From assembly GCF_000797445.1 (NCBI RefSeq), contig NZ_JSWF01000032.1, forward strand, positions 148,584 through 212,583: a stretch of DNA of 64,000 nt, given 5' to 3'. This document shows, piece by piece, positions 43,360-52,849 of this stretch (within the stretch, counting starts at the first letter, position 1; every line of letters starts with the position of its first letter). The DNA comes from Lacinutrix jangbogonensis. GTDB lineage: Bacteria; Bacteroidota; Bacteroidia; Flavobacteriales; Flavobacteriaceae. Both the position numbers and the translations under genes were made by a program. Under the pieces are notes generated by a model that searched no databases, was not told where the DNA came from, and worked only from the letters and a program-made list of their open reading frames with translations.

Positions 43360-44616
43360 TTAAAGGTCAAATTGTTTAATTTTTCTATAAAGTGTACGTT
43401 CACTAATCCCTAATTCTTCGGCCGCTAATTTACGTTTGCCGCTGTGTCGTTCTAAAGATTTTTTTATTAATTCTAGTTCTTTATCGTGTAAAGATAGCGT
43501 TTCTTCTTCCTCAATTTCTTCAGCAAAATGATACTTATCATTAGATTCTGTTGGATAAGCTTGAGTTGTTTCCGTTTTCTCTGGTATCGCTAATACTTGT
43601 AAATCTTCTAATGTGCCTTCGTTTTCATTATCACCATAGATTTTTTCAATTAATCCTTCATTGTCCTTTTCTACCTCTTTAACGTTGCCGTTTTTCATTA
43701 GTTCCATGGTAAGCTTCTTTAAATCATTTAAATCGGCTTTCATATCAAACAAGACTTTGTAGAGAATTTCTCGTTCGCTACTAAAATCGCTTTCAGATTT
43801 TGTAGTCTTAATTACCGCAGGTAAATTACTGCTTCCTGTTGGTAAATAACCTCTTAAAGTATCTGTAGAAATAACTCTAGTACGTTCCAAAACAGAAACT
43901 TGTTCAGCCACATTTCTTAACTGTCTAATGTTTCCGCTCCAACGGTATTTAATTAAGTTCTGGACGGCATCATCAGATAATTTTATGGTTGGCATTTTAT
44001 ATTTCAATGCAAAATCACTGGCGAATTTTCTAAATAGTAAATGGATGTCTTCTTGACGTTCACGCAAAGGAGGAAGGTTAATTTCTACAGTACTTAATCG
44101 GTAATATAAATCTTCACGAAACTTCTCTTTTTTAATAGCTTCAAACATGTTCACGTTTGTTGCTGCAACAATGCGAACATTGGTTTTTTGTACTTTACTA
44201 GATCCTACTTTTATAAATTCTCCATTTTCTAATACACGCAATAAACGCACTTGCGTGGTTAATGGTAATTCTCCAACTTCATCTAAAAAAATGGTCCCGC
44301 CATCTGCAACTTCAAAATAGCCAGATCTAGTTCCTGTTGCTCCTGTAAAGGCTCCTTTTTCATGTCCAAAAAGTTCACTGTCTATTGTGCCTTCCGGTAT
44401 TGCACCACAGTTTACGGCTATATACTTATTGTGTTTTCTATGTGAAAGTTGGTGTATTATTTTTGGAATACTTTCCTTACCAACACCACTTTCTCCTGTT
44501 ACCAAAACAGAAATATCTGTTGGTGACACTTGGATCGCTTTTTCGATAGCGCGATTTAGAGTTGCACTATTTCCTATGATCCCGAAACGTTGTTTTGTTG
44601 CTTGTATTGATTCCAT
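43360..44616 (-). CDS. Sigma-54-dependent transcriptional activator without receiver domain
   Basis: A 418-residue bacterial enhancer-binding protein. The AAA+ domain starts almost at once (FGIIGNSATLNRAIEKAI) and has Walker A VTGESGVGKES, the sigma-54 contact loop GAFTGA, Walker B GGTIFLDEVGEL and the R-finger segment FREDLYYRLS. An acidic linker follows (about 280-370). The C-terminal Fis-type helix-turn-helix is KRKLAAEELGISERTLYRKI. The usual N-terminal regulatory domain is missing, so activity may be set by expression level or partners. It sits directly upstream of lptE, suggesting a link to envelope functions; targets are unknown. Confidence 0.9.
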   Translation of the reverse strand: MESIQATKQRFGIIGNSATLNRAIEKAIQVSPTDISVLVTGESGVGKESIPKIIHQLSHRKHNKYIAVNCGAIPEGTIDSELFGHEKGAFTGATGTRSGYFEVADGGTIFLDEVGELPLTTQVRLLRVLENGEFIKVGSSKVQKTNVRIVAATNVNMFEAIKKEKFREDLYYRLSTVEINLPPLRERQEDIHLLFRKFASDFALKYKMPTIKLSDDAVQNLIKYRWSGNIRQLRNVAEQVSVLERTRVISTDTLRGYLPTGSSNLPAVIKTTKSESDFSSEREILYKVLFDMKADLNDLKKLTMELMKNGNVKEVEKDNEGLIEKIYGDNENEGTLEDLQVLAIPEKTETTQAYPTESNDKYHFAEEIEEEETLSLHDKELELIKKSLERHSGKRKLAAEELGISERTLYRKIKQFDL

Positions 44617-44618
44617 AT

Positions 44619-44642
44619 TATTTCCTGCGTTAGTAGAAATTT
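44619..44642 (-). repeat. Palindromic repeat, copy 5
   Basis: A degenerate copy reading ATTTCCTGCGTTAGTAGAAA then TTTT, similar to the other four copies. It lies between the lipoprotein gene at 44653-45618 and the sigma-54 activator. Confidence 0.45.
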
Positions 44643-44652
44643 TGTTTGTTAT

Positions 44653-45618
44653 CTAGTTTACGTAATTAAAACGCTCGTTAATAATAAATGATAGCGCACC
44701 TTCAAAATTGTAAGCTATATCTCTTGAAGAAATTCTATTTACTGTATTGTAATTTAAAGTAAAATTAAAAGTATCACCATTTATTGTAACACCAGTCCAG
44801 TTTTTTGAAGCATGAAAATGCGCAATTACAGAGCCTATTTCGTCTTCGTATTCGTCGCTTAAAAAGTTTAATAAATAGTGTTCATCATAAACGGTCTTTA
44901 ATGGGTTTTCTAAAGCATCATAATTATAGCTTTGTTCACCTTCGCTTTCACCAGTTGTTATACTATTAGAGATATTACCATCACTATTATAGGTTAATTC
45001 TTCTGCTAAAATACTTACTGAATTATCAAAAGATTCTTTTTTTACTAATTTATTTGAGGTGTTCAAAGAAAATAATGTTTCTATTGAAGACCCAACTTTA
45101 GTTCTTGTAATGGTATTGCCACTGTAAGTAAAATTGTAAGTATAATTCTCGTCAAAAGAAGGATCCTCTTGATCGTAATAATTGTAAGTTATTTCGGTAA
45201 TATTACCACTCGTATAGGTAATAAAATATTCGTTTGTAACGGCGCCAGAAAGTGTTGTACTAACGTCACTAATAACTTGGCCAGAACCATTTCTAGTAAT
45301 CGTTTGGTTTTCTAAAACGGGTGTGCTTCCTTGAACAGATAACTCGATATTGCTAGAAGTAATCACGTTATTTGTGATATTAATGTCGCTGTTGGTTACC
45401 GTTTGAATTGGTGTACCAAAAAGTGAAAAACTAATATCTGTGTCTAACTCGTAAAGCGATAATGTAAGATCTGAACTTTCACTACCTGGGTTTGTAGGAT
45501 TAGTTGGGTTTGTTGGATTACTTGGGTTTGTTATTACTGTAAGACTGCTATCTATCGGTTCGTTTTCACATCCTGTGAACAATGCGATTGTAAATAATAT
45601 TAATAATGCTTTTTTCAT
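44653..45618 (-). CDS. Lipoprotein with Asn-Pro-Thr repeat linker
   Basis: A 321-residue lipoprotein (MKKALLILFTIALFTGC). After the Cys comes a linker of tandem NPT units (NPSNPTNPTNPTNPG, coded by 9-base repeats near 45487-45528), a probable flexible spacer. The rest is beta-rich with Asn/Tyr repeats of the YD/DUF4595-like type (GNITEITYNYYDQED, YNYDALENPLKTVYDEHYLL). The repeat DNA could expand or contract. It lies nine bases after miaB on the same strand. Function unknown. Confidence 0.75.
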   Translation of the reverse strand: MKKALLILFTIALFTGCENEPIDSSLTVITNPSNPTNPTNPTNPGSESSDLTLSLYELDTDISFSLFGTPIQTVTNSDINITNNVITSSNIELSVQGSTPVLENQTITRNGSGQVISDVSTTLSGAVTNEYFITYTSGNITEITYNYYDQEDPSFDENYTYNFTYSGNTITRTKVGSSIETLFSLNTSNKLVKKESFDNSVSILAEELTYNSDGNISNSITTGESEGEQSYNYDALENPLKTVYDEHYLLNFLSDEYEDEIGSVIAHFHASKNWTGVTINGDTFNFTLNYNTVNRISSRDIAYNFEGALSFIINERFNYVN

Positions 45619-45626
45619 AATTTTAT

Positions 45627-47075
45627 TTAATTGTTTTTTGTTGAAAGTCCAACAGCTTCACCTATTAGTGTCGCTTTTGTACAATCCGTTACTTTTACAT
45701 TTACAAAATCACCAATGTTATAGTTCTCCTTTGGAAACACTGCAACAATGGTATGCTGACTTCTTCCAGACCACTGGTCTTTAGATTTTTTAGATTCCTT
45801 CTCTACTAATATTTCAATAGTTTGTCCTAAAAACTGTCGTGTTCTAAATTCGCTATGTTCTAATTGAAGTGCTATAATTTCACTTAGTCTTCGTTTTTTT
45901 GTAGCCTCAGGAATATCATCTTCTAATTTACGTTCAGCCAATGTTCCAGGTCTTTCAGAATATGTAAACATATAACCAAAGTTATATTTTACATATTCCA
46001 ATAGGCTTAAAGTGTCTTGGTGATCTTCTTCTGTTTCTGTTGGAAAACCAGCAATCATATCCTGACTTATAGCACAATTAGGGATAATTTTACGAATATT
46101 ATCTATTAACGTAAAATACTCTTCGCGCGTATGTAAGCGATTCATTTCTTTTAAAATACGGTTGCTTCCGCTTTGCACCGGTAGATGAATGTGATTACAA
46201 ATGTTATCAAATTTCGCCATCATTTTTATAACATCTAAACTCATGTCTTGAGGATTAGAAGTCGAAAAACGTATACGCATTTTTGGTTGTGCTTCTGCAC
46301 ATATTTGCAGCAGTTTCGAGAAATCTACAGCTGTAGCCTTTTGCATTTCTGAAGCTTTTACAAAATCTTTTTTCAGGCCTCCACCATACCAAAGGAAGCT
46401 GTCTACGTTTTGACCAAGTAAAGTAATTTCTTTATAGCCTTTACTCCAAAGATCATTAATTTCTTCTATTATACTTTGTGGATCACGACTGCGTTCTCGA
46501 CCACGCGTAAAAGGAACAACACAAAAGGTACACATATTATCGCAACCACGCGTAATAGAAACTAAAGCAGTTACACCATTAGTATTTAAACGCACAGGAG
46601 AAATATCGCCATAAGTTTCGTCTTTAGATAGTACAACGTTGATAGCATCATGTCCATCTTCAACTTCAGCTAAAAGATTTGGTAAATCTTTATAAGCATC
46701 TGGTCCAACAACAAGATCAACAATTTTCTCTTCGTCTAAGAACTTACTTTTTAAGCGTTCTGCCATACAACCCAAAACACCAACTTTCATTTTAGGATTA
46801 ATACGTTTTACAGCATTATATTTTTCTAAACGTTTTCTTACGGTTTGTTCAGCTTTATCTCGAATAGAGCAGGTGTTTACTAAAACTAAATCTGCATCTT
46901 CAAGTTTGTTTGTGGTGTTATAACCTTGTTTGTCTAGTATGGAAGCCACAATTTCACTGTCACTAAAATTCATAGCACAGCCATAGCTTTCTATAAAAAG
47001 TTTCTTCGAATTGTTTTCTTTTTGCTCTAAAATTAAAGCATCTCCTTGTTTATTTTCGTCTATTATTTTTTCCAT
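45627..47075 (-). CDS. miaB: tRNA-2-methylthio-N6-dimethylallyladenosine synthase MiaB
   Basis: A radical-SAM methylthiotransferase acting on A37 of tRNAs. The N-terminal MTTase domain has GCAMNFSDSE, CSIRDKAEQT and GCMAERLKS (three cluster cysteines). The radical-SAM motif is RGCDNMCTFCVVPFTRGRER. A C-terminal TRAM domain is seen (IEILVEKESKKSKDQWSGRS). The start at 47075 (MEKIIDENKQ) is preferred; the frame opens nine codons earlier at 47102. About 482 residues, intact. Confidence 0.95.
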   Translation of the reverse strand: MEKIIDENKQGDALILEQKENNSKKLFIESYGCAMNFSDSEIVASILDKQGYNTTNKLEDADLVLVNTCSIRDKAEQTVRKRLEKYNAVKRINPKMKVGVLGCMAERLKSKFLDEEKIVDLVVGPDAYKDLPNLLAEVEDGHDAINVVLSKDETYGDISPVRLNTNGVTALVSITRGCDNMCTFCVVPFTRGRERSRDPQSIIEEINDLWSKGYKEITLLGQNVDSFLWYGGGLKKDFVKASEMQKATAVDFSKLLQICAEAQPKMRIRFSTSNPQDMSLDVIKMMAKFDNICNHIHLPVQSGSNRILKEMNRLHTREEYFTLIDNIRKIIPNCAISQDMIAGFPTETEEDHQDTLSLLEYVKYNFGYMFTYSERPGTLAERKLEDDIPEATKKRRLSEIIALQLEHSEFRTRQFLGQTIEILVEKESKKSKDQWSGRSQHTIVAVFPKENYNIGDFVNVKVTDCTKATLIGEAVGLSTKNN

Positions 47076-47131
47076 AAATCTACTGAAAACAGTACAGGTC
47101 AAGTTTTAGGCCTCTTTATTATAGGCAGATG

Positions 47132-47162
47132 CAAATATATGTTATTCTGTAGATTATGACAA
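47132..47162 (-). promoter_or_regulatory. Promoter of miaB
   Basis: On the minus strand a TTG -33 element (47160-47162) is followed by 20 bases and a perfect -7 box TATATTTG (47132-47139), about 57 bases ahead of the ATG at 47075. Confidence 0.55.
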
Positions 47163-47368
47163 TCTGACAGTGTGTTAAATTTTATATAAGAATTGTTGTT
47201 TTTAGATTTGATATATAATAAGGAGAGGTTAAAATGATTGATTTTAAGGAAACACTTTGCTTAAAAATTATTAAAATGAATGGCTTTTTGAGGGCTGGTT
47301 TAAAGGATTTTATAATTTTATATTTGATTGATTTGAATATAAATTAGGTTAATATATTTTTTTTGATA

Positions 47369-47376
47369 TACATTTG
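47369..47376 (+). promoter_or_regulatory. -7 promoter box of topA (TAcaTTTG)
   Basis: A perfect TAnnTTTG match about 20 bases ahead of the topA ATG at 47397. No clear -33 box. Confidence 0.5.
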
Positions 47377-47396
47377 TAACCTCTAAAAACCGAAGA

Positions 47397-49937
47397 ATGG
47401 CGAAGAATTTAGTTATAGTTGAGTCACCTGCGAAAGCAAAAACAATCGAAAAATTTCTTGGAAAAGACTTTAAAGTAGAATCGAGTTATGGACACATTTC
47501 CGATTTGCCTTCCAAAGAATTAGGTGTTGATGTCGAAGGTGATTTCGATCCAAAATACGAAGTATCCTCTGATAAAAAAGCTATTGTAAAAAAGCTTAAA
47601 GATTTAGCGAAAAAAGCAGAAATGGTTTGGTTGGCTAGTGATGAGGATCGCGAAGGAGAAGCTATTGCTTGGCACTTAGCAGAGTCTCTAAATTTAGATA
47701 AAGAGAAAACGAAACGTATTGTTTTTCATGAGATTACTAAATCTGCAATCCAGAAAGCAGTAAAGAATCCTCGACAAATAGATTACGATTTGGTAGATGC
47801 ACAACAAGCCCGTCGTGTGTTAGATAGAATTGTAGGTTACGAATTATCTCCAGTGTTATGGAGAAAAGTTAAAGGAGGTTTATCTGCTGGACGTGTGCAA
47901 TCCGTTTCTGTGAGACTTATTGTCGAGAGAGAACGAGAAATTAATGAGTTTAATGCAGAAGCGTCATATAGAGTTGATGCAGAATTTTCAAATGAAGATG
48001 GACAATCTTTTAAAGCAAAATTACCAAAAGCAATTAAAACAAAAGAAGAGGCTTTTAAATTTTTAAAGGAGAATGCTAATACAACGTTTAAGGTTTCAGA
48101 TTTAGAGAAAAAGCCAGCTAAGAAATCACCTTCAGCACCATTTACAACTTCAACATTACAACAAGAAGCCTCTAGGAAATTATATTTTTCAGTAAGTAAA
48201 ACAATGACTATGGCGCAACGTCTATACGAAGCGGGTTTAATTACTTATATGAGAACAGATAGTGTAAACTTATCTAACGATGCAAAGCAAGGCGCGGCAA
48301 AAGAAATTGTCGATGCTTACGGAGAAGAATATGCAAAAGAACGTAATTATAAAGGAAAGTCTAAAGGTGCTCAAGAAGCCCACGAAGCAATAAGACCTAC
48401 TAATTTTGCTGTACATACTGCCGGTTTGGATTACGATCAAACAAGATTATACGAGTTAATTTGGAAACGTGCCATTGCATCGCAAATGAGCGAAGCGCAA
48501 TTAGAGCGTACCAATGTAAAAATAAATGCAGCTTCGCATAAACAGACGTTTACTGCTAATGGAGAGGTTATTACTTTTGATGGATTCTTGAAAGTGTATT
48601 TAGAAGGTACAGATGATGAGGATTTAGAACAACAAGAAGGTATGTTGCCCGCTATGAGAGTTGGTGAAGCTTTATTGAATAATACTATTACAGCAACAGA
48701 ACGCTACTCTAGAGCGCCTTATAGATTTACTGAAGCTTCGCTTGTAAAGAAATTAGAAGAGCTTGGTATTGGTAGACCATCTACTTATGCACCTACAATT
48801 TCTACAATCCAAAATAGAAATTACGTAGAGAAAGGTACTATTGATGGTACAGAGCGTGACTACACGCAATTAGTTTTGAAAAATGGAGTTGTAAAAGATA
48901 ATTTGCTTATTGAAAAAGTAGGCTCGGATAAAGGAAAGTTAGTGCCTACAGATATTGGTATTATTGTAACCAATTTCTTAGTTAATCATTTCGAAAGTAT
49001 TTTAGATTATAGTTTTACTGCTAATGTAGAAAGCCAGTTTGATGATATTGCAGATGGTAAGGCAGACTGGAAAGATGTGATGAAGACTTTTTATAAAGAT
49101 TTTCATCCTAAAGTAGTAGATGTACAGGAAAATGCAGAAAGAGAATCGGGAGAACGTATTTTAGGAGAAGATCCTAAATCGGGAAAACGTATAAGTGTGC
49201 GTTTAGGAAAATTTGGACCAATGGTACAAATGGGAACTGTAGACGATGAAGATAAACCAACATTTGCAAGTTTAAGTCCAGACCAACAACTAGGAAGCAT
49301 TACGTTTGAAGAGGCTATGGATTTATTCAAGCTTCCAAAAAACTTAGGTGAATATAAAGGAGAGCCAGTAGAAGTTAATAATGGTCGTTTTGGACCTTAT
49401 GTAAAATTTGGAGCTGCTTTTGTTTCTTTACCAAAAGGGAGTGATCCTTTAAAAGTGGAATTAGAAGAAGCAATTGAGCTAATCAAGGAAAAAGAAGAAG
49501 CAGACGCTCCTATATATATATACAAGGATTTACCTGTGCAAAAAGGAAAAGGACGTTTTGGGCCATTTATAAAGTGGAACAGCATGTTTATAAATGTCAA
49601 TAAAAAGTACGATTGGGATAATTTATCTGACACTGATATTGTTGAGTTAATAGAAGTAAAGATTCAAAAAGAAATCGATAAAGTCATCCATAATTGGGAA
49701 GATGAAGGTATACGTGTAGAAAAAGCACGTTGGGGAAGATTCAATGTTTTACAAGGAAAAGTAAAGATTGAATTACCTAAAACGGTAGATGCAGCAGCTT
49801 TAACTTTGGATGAAGTAAAAGGTATTATCGAGAAAAACGCTCCAAAAAAGAAAGCAGCTAAAAAGAAGCCTGCGGCAAAAAAGAAAACTACAGCAAAGAA
49901 AACTACAGCAAAGAAAAAAACCACAGCTAAAAAGTAA
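47397..49937 (+). CDS. topA: DNA topoisomerase I
   Basis: An 846-residue type IA topoisomerase that relaxes negative supercoils. The TOPRIM domain has LVIVESPAKAKTIEKFLG and LASDEDREGEAIAWHL. The active-site tyrosine is in GLITYMRTDSVNLS, with GIGRPSTYAPTIS further on. The C-terminus carries four Toprim_C-type repeats (SVRLGKFGPMVQMG, VNNGRFGPYVKFG, KGKGRFGPFIKWN, EKARWGRFNVLQG) in place of zinc ribbons. It ends with about 30 residues of Lys/Ala/Thr-rich tail (repeated KKTTAKK), probably a DNA-binding extension. The start is the ATG at 47397. Confidence 0.96.
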   Translation: MAKNLVIVESPAKAKTIEKFLGKDFKVESSYGHISDLPSKELGVDVEGDFDPKYEVSSDKKAIVKKLKDLAKKAEMVWLASDEDREGEAIAWHLAESLNLDKEKTKRIVFHEITKSAIQKAVKNPRQIDYDLVDAQQARRVLDRIVGYELSPVLWRKVKGGLSAGRVQSVSVRLIVEREREINEFNAEASYRVDAEFSNEDGQSFKAKLPKAIKTKEEAFKFLKENANTTFKVSDLEKKPAKKSPSAPFTTSTLQQEASRKLYFSVSKTMTMAQRLYEAGLITYMRTDSVNLSNDAKQGAAKEIVDAYGEEYAKERNYKGKSKGAQEAHEAIRPTNFAVHTAGLDYDQTRLYELIWKRAIASQMSEAQLERTNVKINAASHKQTFTANGEVITFDGFLKVYLEGTDDEDLEQQEGMLPAMRVGEALLNNTITATERYSRAPYRFTEASLVKKLEELGIGRPSTYAPTISTIQNRNYVEKGTIDGTERDYTQLVLKNGVVKDNLLIEKVGSDKGKLVPTDIGIIVTNFLVNHFESILDYSFTANVESQFDDIADGKADWKDVMKTFYKDFHPKVVDVQENAERESGERILGEDPKSGKRISVRLGKFGPMVQMGTVDDEDKPTFASLSPDQQLGSITFEEAMDLFKLPKNLGEYKGEPVEVNNGRFGPYVKFGAAFVSLPKGSDPLKVELEEAIELIKEKEEADAPIYIYKDLPVQKGKGRFGPFIKWNSMFINVNKKYDWDNLSDTDIVELIEVKIQKEIDKVIHNWEDEGIRVEKARWGRFNVLQGKVKIELPKTVDAAALTLDEVKGIIEKNAPKKKAAKKKPAAKKKTTAKKTTAKKKTTAKK

Positions 49938-50095
49938 TAATGCTATTCATTTTTTAAATTCATTGTAAAAGAAAATGATTTTTTTCTTTACAAGAAATGG
50001 AAAAATAGAGAATAGCTTTAGTTATGGTTTCATGTTATATTGAATTATAAAGGAACGTTTTATTGCAGTTAATTTAAATGATAAAAGGATAGTAT

Positions 50096-51262
50096 ATGAA
50101 TTTTAATTTTTTGTCTCCAGTTTCAGATGCGGTTTTAGCTCACGTAGAGTTATTATCAATACAAGCACTAGGGCGCAAATTGAAGATTCACTCTGCCCAG
50201 CAAGGTGTTCCAGATTTAGAAGGAGTATCAGTTGCTATTATAGGTGTTTTAGAAAACAGGAACGATGTTAATTATATAGGTGAAGAATTTCAGCTTAATG
50301 AAGTTAGAAAATCATTTTATGCTTTGTTCCCAGGAAGCTGGAACACAACTATTGCAGATTTAGGTGATATTAACAAAGGAGAGTCTGTGGAAGATACTTA
50401 TTTCGCTCTAAAGACTACCGTATCTATATTAATTCAGAAAAAAATCATTCCTATTATTTTAGGAGGAAGTCAAGACTTAACCTATGCTGTTTATCGTGCA
50501 TACGATAATTTAATGCCTATGGTTAATATAGTTAATGTTGACTCTTGCTTCGATTTAGGGGATTCTGCTAAGCCAATAAAAAATAATAGCTTTGTTGGTA
50601 AGGTGATTTTAGATGAGCCTTATAATTTGTTTAATTATGCAACTCTAGGTTCTCAAACCTATTTTAATTCGCAAGAAGAAATAGATTTAATGGAACGTTT
50701 GTATTTTGAAGCCTATCGTTTAGGAGAAGTGTCAAACGATATAACTATTGCAGAGCCAGTTATGCGAGATGCTAACGTGGTAAGTATAGATTTGGGTGTT
50801 GTAAAAGCATCTGAAGTAAGTTTAAAGCAAAGGCTGTCTCCAAATGGGTTAGATGGAAAAGAAATTTGTGCTATTGCACGTTATGCAGGTATTAGTAATA
50901 AAGTTTCAGCATTCGGAATATTTGAGTATAAACCATCTTATGACGATGAAGTAACAGCGATGTTAATATCGCAAATGATATGGTATTTTATAGAAGGTGT
51001 TAATTGTAGGGTTAAAGATGACGACTTTTTAGATGATAATAATCACCAAAAATTTACTACTTTAGCAGACGCTGAAGAATTAGTTTTCTATAAAAGTACG
51101 AAAACGGGTAGATGGTGGATAGAAATACCTTTTTTAGCAAATGTTAATAATAAATTAAAAAAGCACACGTTATTACCTTGCACGCACCAAGACTATTTAG
51201 ACGCTTGTAACGGCAAAACACCCGATAGATGGTATAAAGCCTATCAGAAGAATAGTATATAA
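50096..51262 (+). CDS. Arginase/formimidoylglutamase-fold protein, probable pseudoenzyme
   Basis: A 388-residue cytoplasmic protein of the ureohydrolase family (arginase, agmatinase, formimidoylglutamase). Family motifs can be aligned, but the manganese ligands are degraded: GGDHS is GGSQD (His to Gln), DAHxD is DSCFD (His to Cys, the two Asp kept), and SxDxDxxDP is SIDLGVVKA (second Asp to Gly). Three of six ligands are missing, so hydrolase activity is unlikely. The gene sits between topA and gldK, about 160 bases ahead of gldK, a position I recall as conserved in flavobacteria. A role linked to gliding/T9SS is only an inference from position. Confidence 0.8.
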   Translation: MNFNFLSPVSDAVLAHVELLSIQALGRKLKIHSAQQGVPDLEGVSVAIIGVLENRNDVNYIGEEFQLNEVRKSFYALFPGSWNTTIADLGDINKGESVEDTYFALKTTVSILIQKKIIPIILGGSQDLTYAVYRAYDNLMPMVNIVNVDSCFDLGDSAKPIKNNSFVGKVILDEPYNLFNYATLGSQTYFNSQEEIDLMERLYFEAYRLGEVSNDITIAEPVMRDANVVSIDLGVVKASEVSLKQRLSPNGLDGKEICAIARYAGISNKVSAFGIFEYKPSYDDEVTAMLISQMIWYFIEGVNCRVKDDDFLDDNNHQKFTTLADAEELVFYKSTKTGRWWIEIPFLANVNNKLKKHTLLPCTHQDYLDACNGKTPDRWYKAYQKNSI

Positions 51263-51431
51263 TTATTAGGAATAACCCAGTTTTAACATTTTATTTGTCG
51301 TTTAAGAGTAATTTTAACACGATAAAATGTTTTTTTTATTCCTTTAAAAAGTTGTTTTTTAAAAAATATATAAATAAGTTTACGCTCTTAAAATTTAGGA
51401 GTATACAATTAACCTCGAGCTTTCAATGATT

Positions 51432-52802
51432 ATGAAGAAGTTTTTATTAATAACAGTAGTTTTAACACTTTTAGCAAGTTGTGGTTCTAAAGATAGAGGA
51501 CAACTGGTTGGCGTTAAAGGAAAGAAATGGCATCCAGAAAAACCTTACGGTATGACCTTGGTTCCTGGAGGAGCATTTATTATGGGTAAAGCCGATGATG
51601 ATTTAGCTGGTATTCAAGATGCACCTTCTAAAACCGTAACCGTTAGAGCTTTCTACATGGACGAAACAGAAATCACTAATAGTGAGTATCGATCATTCGT
51701 AGAATGGGTAAGAGATTCTACCATTAGAACTAAATTAGCAATCTTAGCCGATGAAGTTGGAGAAACTGGAGGAGATGGTGGAGAGCCAGGTATTGGACAA
51801 TTTGCCTTTAAAGATGCAAATGAGGAAGAAATGACACCTTACGACCAATACATGCTAGATAACTATAGTGGTCTTGGTGAAACAGGTTACGAAGGAAGAA
51901 AATTAAACCACGATGTTGATTTAGTTTTTGATACTGCAGAATATCCAGACGAATTCTATGTAGAAGTTATGGACACTATGTATCTTCCTATAGAAGAGTC
52001 TTACAATGGACAACGTACTTGGGATGTTACTAAATTCAAGTTTCAATATACTTATATGGATATTGAAAAAGCAGCAAAAAACAAAAATCTACGTCGTAAA
52101 GATGTTATTATAAAAGAAGAAGTAACAATATACCCAGATACTACAGCTTGGATTAGAGATTTTGCTTATTCTTATAACGAGCCAATGCACAACGATTATT
52201 TCTGGCATGACGCTTATGGCGATTATCCTGTAGTAGGTGTGTCTTGGAAACAAGCGAAAGCATTTTGCCAATGGAGAACATTAGTTCACAATACGTATAG
52301 AAAAGAAAAGAAAATACATTATGTAAACTCTTACCGTTTACCTTCTGAAGCAGAATGGGAATACGCAGCAAGAGGAGGTTTGCAAGCAGCAACTTATCCT
52401 TGGGGAGGACCATATGCTAAAAACGATCGCGGTTGTTTTATGGCGAATTTTAAACCATTGCGTGGAGATTACGCGGCAGATCAATCATTATATACAGTAG
52501 AGGCAAATGCTTTCGAACAAAACGATTTTGGCCTATATAATATGGCAGGAAACGTTTCGGAATGGGTAAATGCTTCATACGATCCAGCTTCATATGAGTA
52601 TATGTCTACAATTAATCCAAGTGTAAACGTCGCAAGTAACCAACGTAAAGTAGTTAGAGGTGGTTCTTGGAAAGATGTTGCATACTTCTTACAAGTAAGT
52701 TCAAGAGATTACGAATACGCAGATTCTGCAAGAAGTTACATTGGCTTTAGAACAGTTCAAGATTACATGGGAACTGAAGTTACTGCAAACTCATCAAAAT
52801 AA
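51432..52802 (+). CDS. gldK: Gliding motility / T9SS lipoprotein GldK
   Basis: About 456 residues from the ATG at 51432 (MKKFLLITVVLTLLASC lipobox; an ATG two codons earlier is also in frame). It has the formylglycine-generating-enzyme (FGE/SUMF) fold: YGMTLVPGGAFIMGKADDD, YRLPSEAEWEYAARGG, NMAGNVSEWVNASYD, RKVVRGGSWKD, IGFRTVQDY. In GldK this fold is structural, and the protein forms, with GldN, the periplasmic ring of the type IX secretion system (PorK-PorN in Porphyromonas). First gene of gldKLMN. Confidence 0.95.
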   Translation: MKKFLLITVVLTLLASCGSKDRGQLVGVKGKKWHPEKPYGMTLVPGGAFIMGKADDDLAGIQDAPSKTVTVRAFYMDETEITNSEYRSFVEWVRDSTIRTKLAILADEVGETGGDGGEPGIGQFAFKDANEEEMTPYDQYMLDNYSGLGETGYEGRKLNHDVDLVFDTAEYPDEFYVEVMDTMYLPIEESYNGQRTWDVTKFKFQYTYMDIEKAAKNKNLRRKDVIIKEEVTIYPDTTAWIRDFAYSYNEPMHNDYFWHDAYGDYPVVGVSWKQAKAFCQWRTLVHNTYRKEKKIHYVNSYRLPSEAEWEYAARGGLQAATYPWGGPYAKNDRGCFMANFKPLRGDYAADQSLYTVEANAFEQNDFGLYNMAGNVSEWVNASYDPASYEYMSTINPSVNVASNQRKVVRGGSWKDVAYFLQVSSRDYEYADSARSYIGFRTVQDYMGTEVTANSSK

Positions 52803-52849
52803 TAAATCAACCCAAATAAACAATAATCAAAACTTAAAACTTAGAAATT

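Larger units (their letters stand above)
47076..47396. other. Intergenic region between miaB and topA (divergent)
   Basis: About 320 AT-rich bases between two divergent genes. It contains the miaB promoter (47132-47163) and the topA -7 box (47369-47376). Between them (about 47165-47365) I see no supportable gene, RNA or repeat. Confidence 0.6.
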
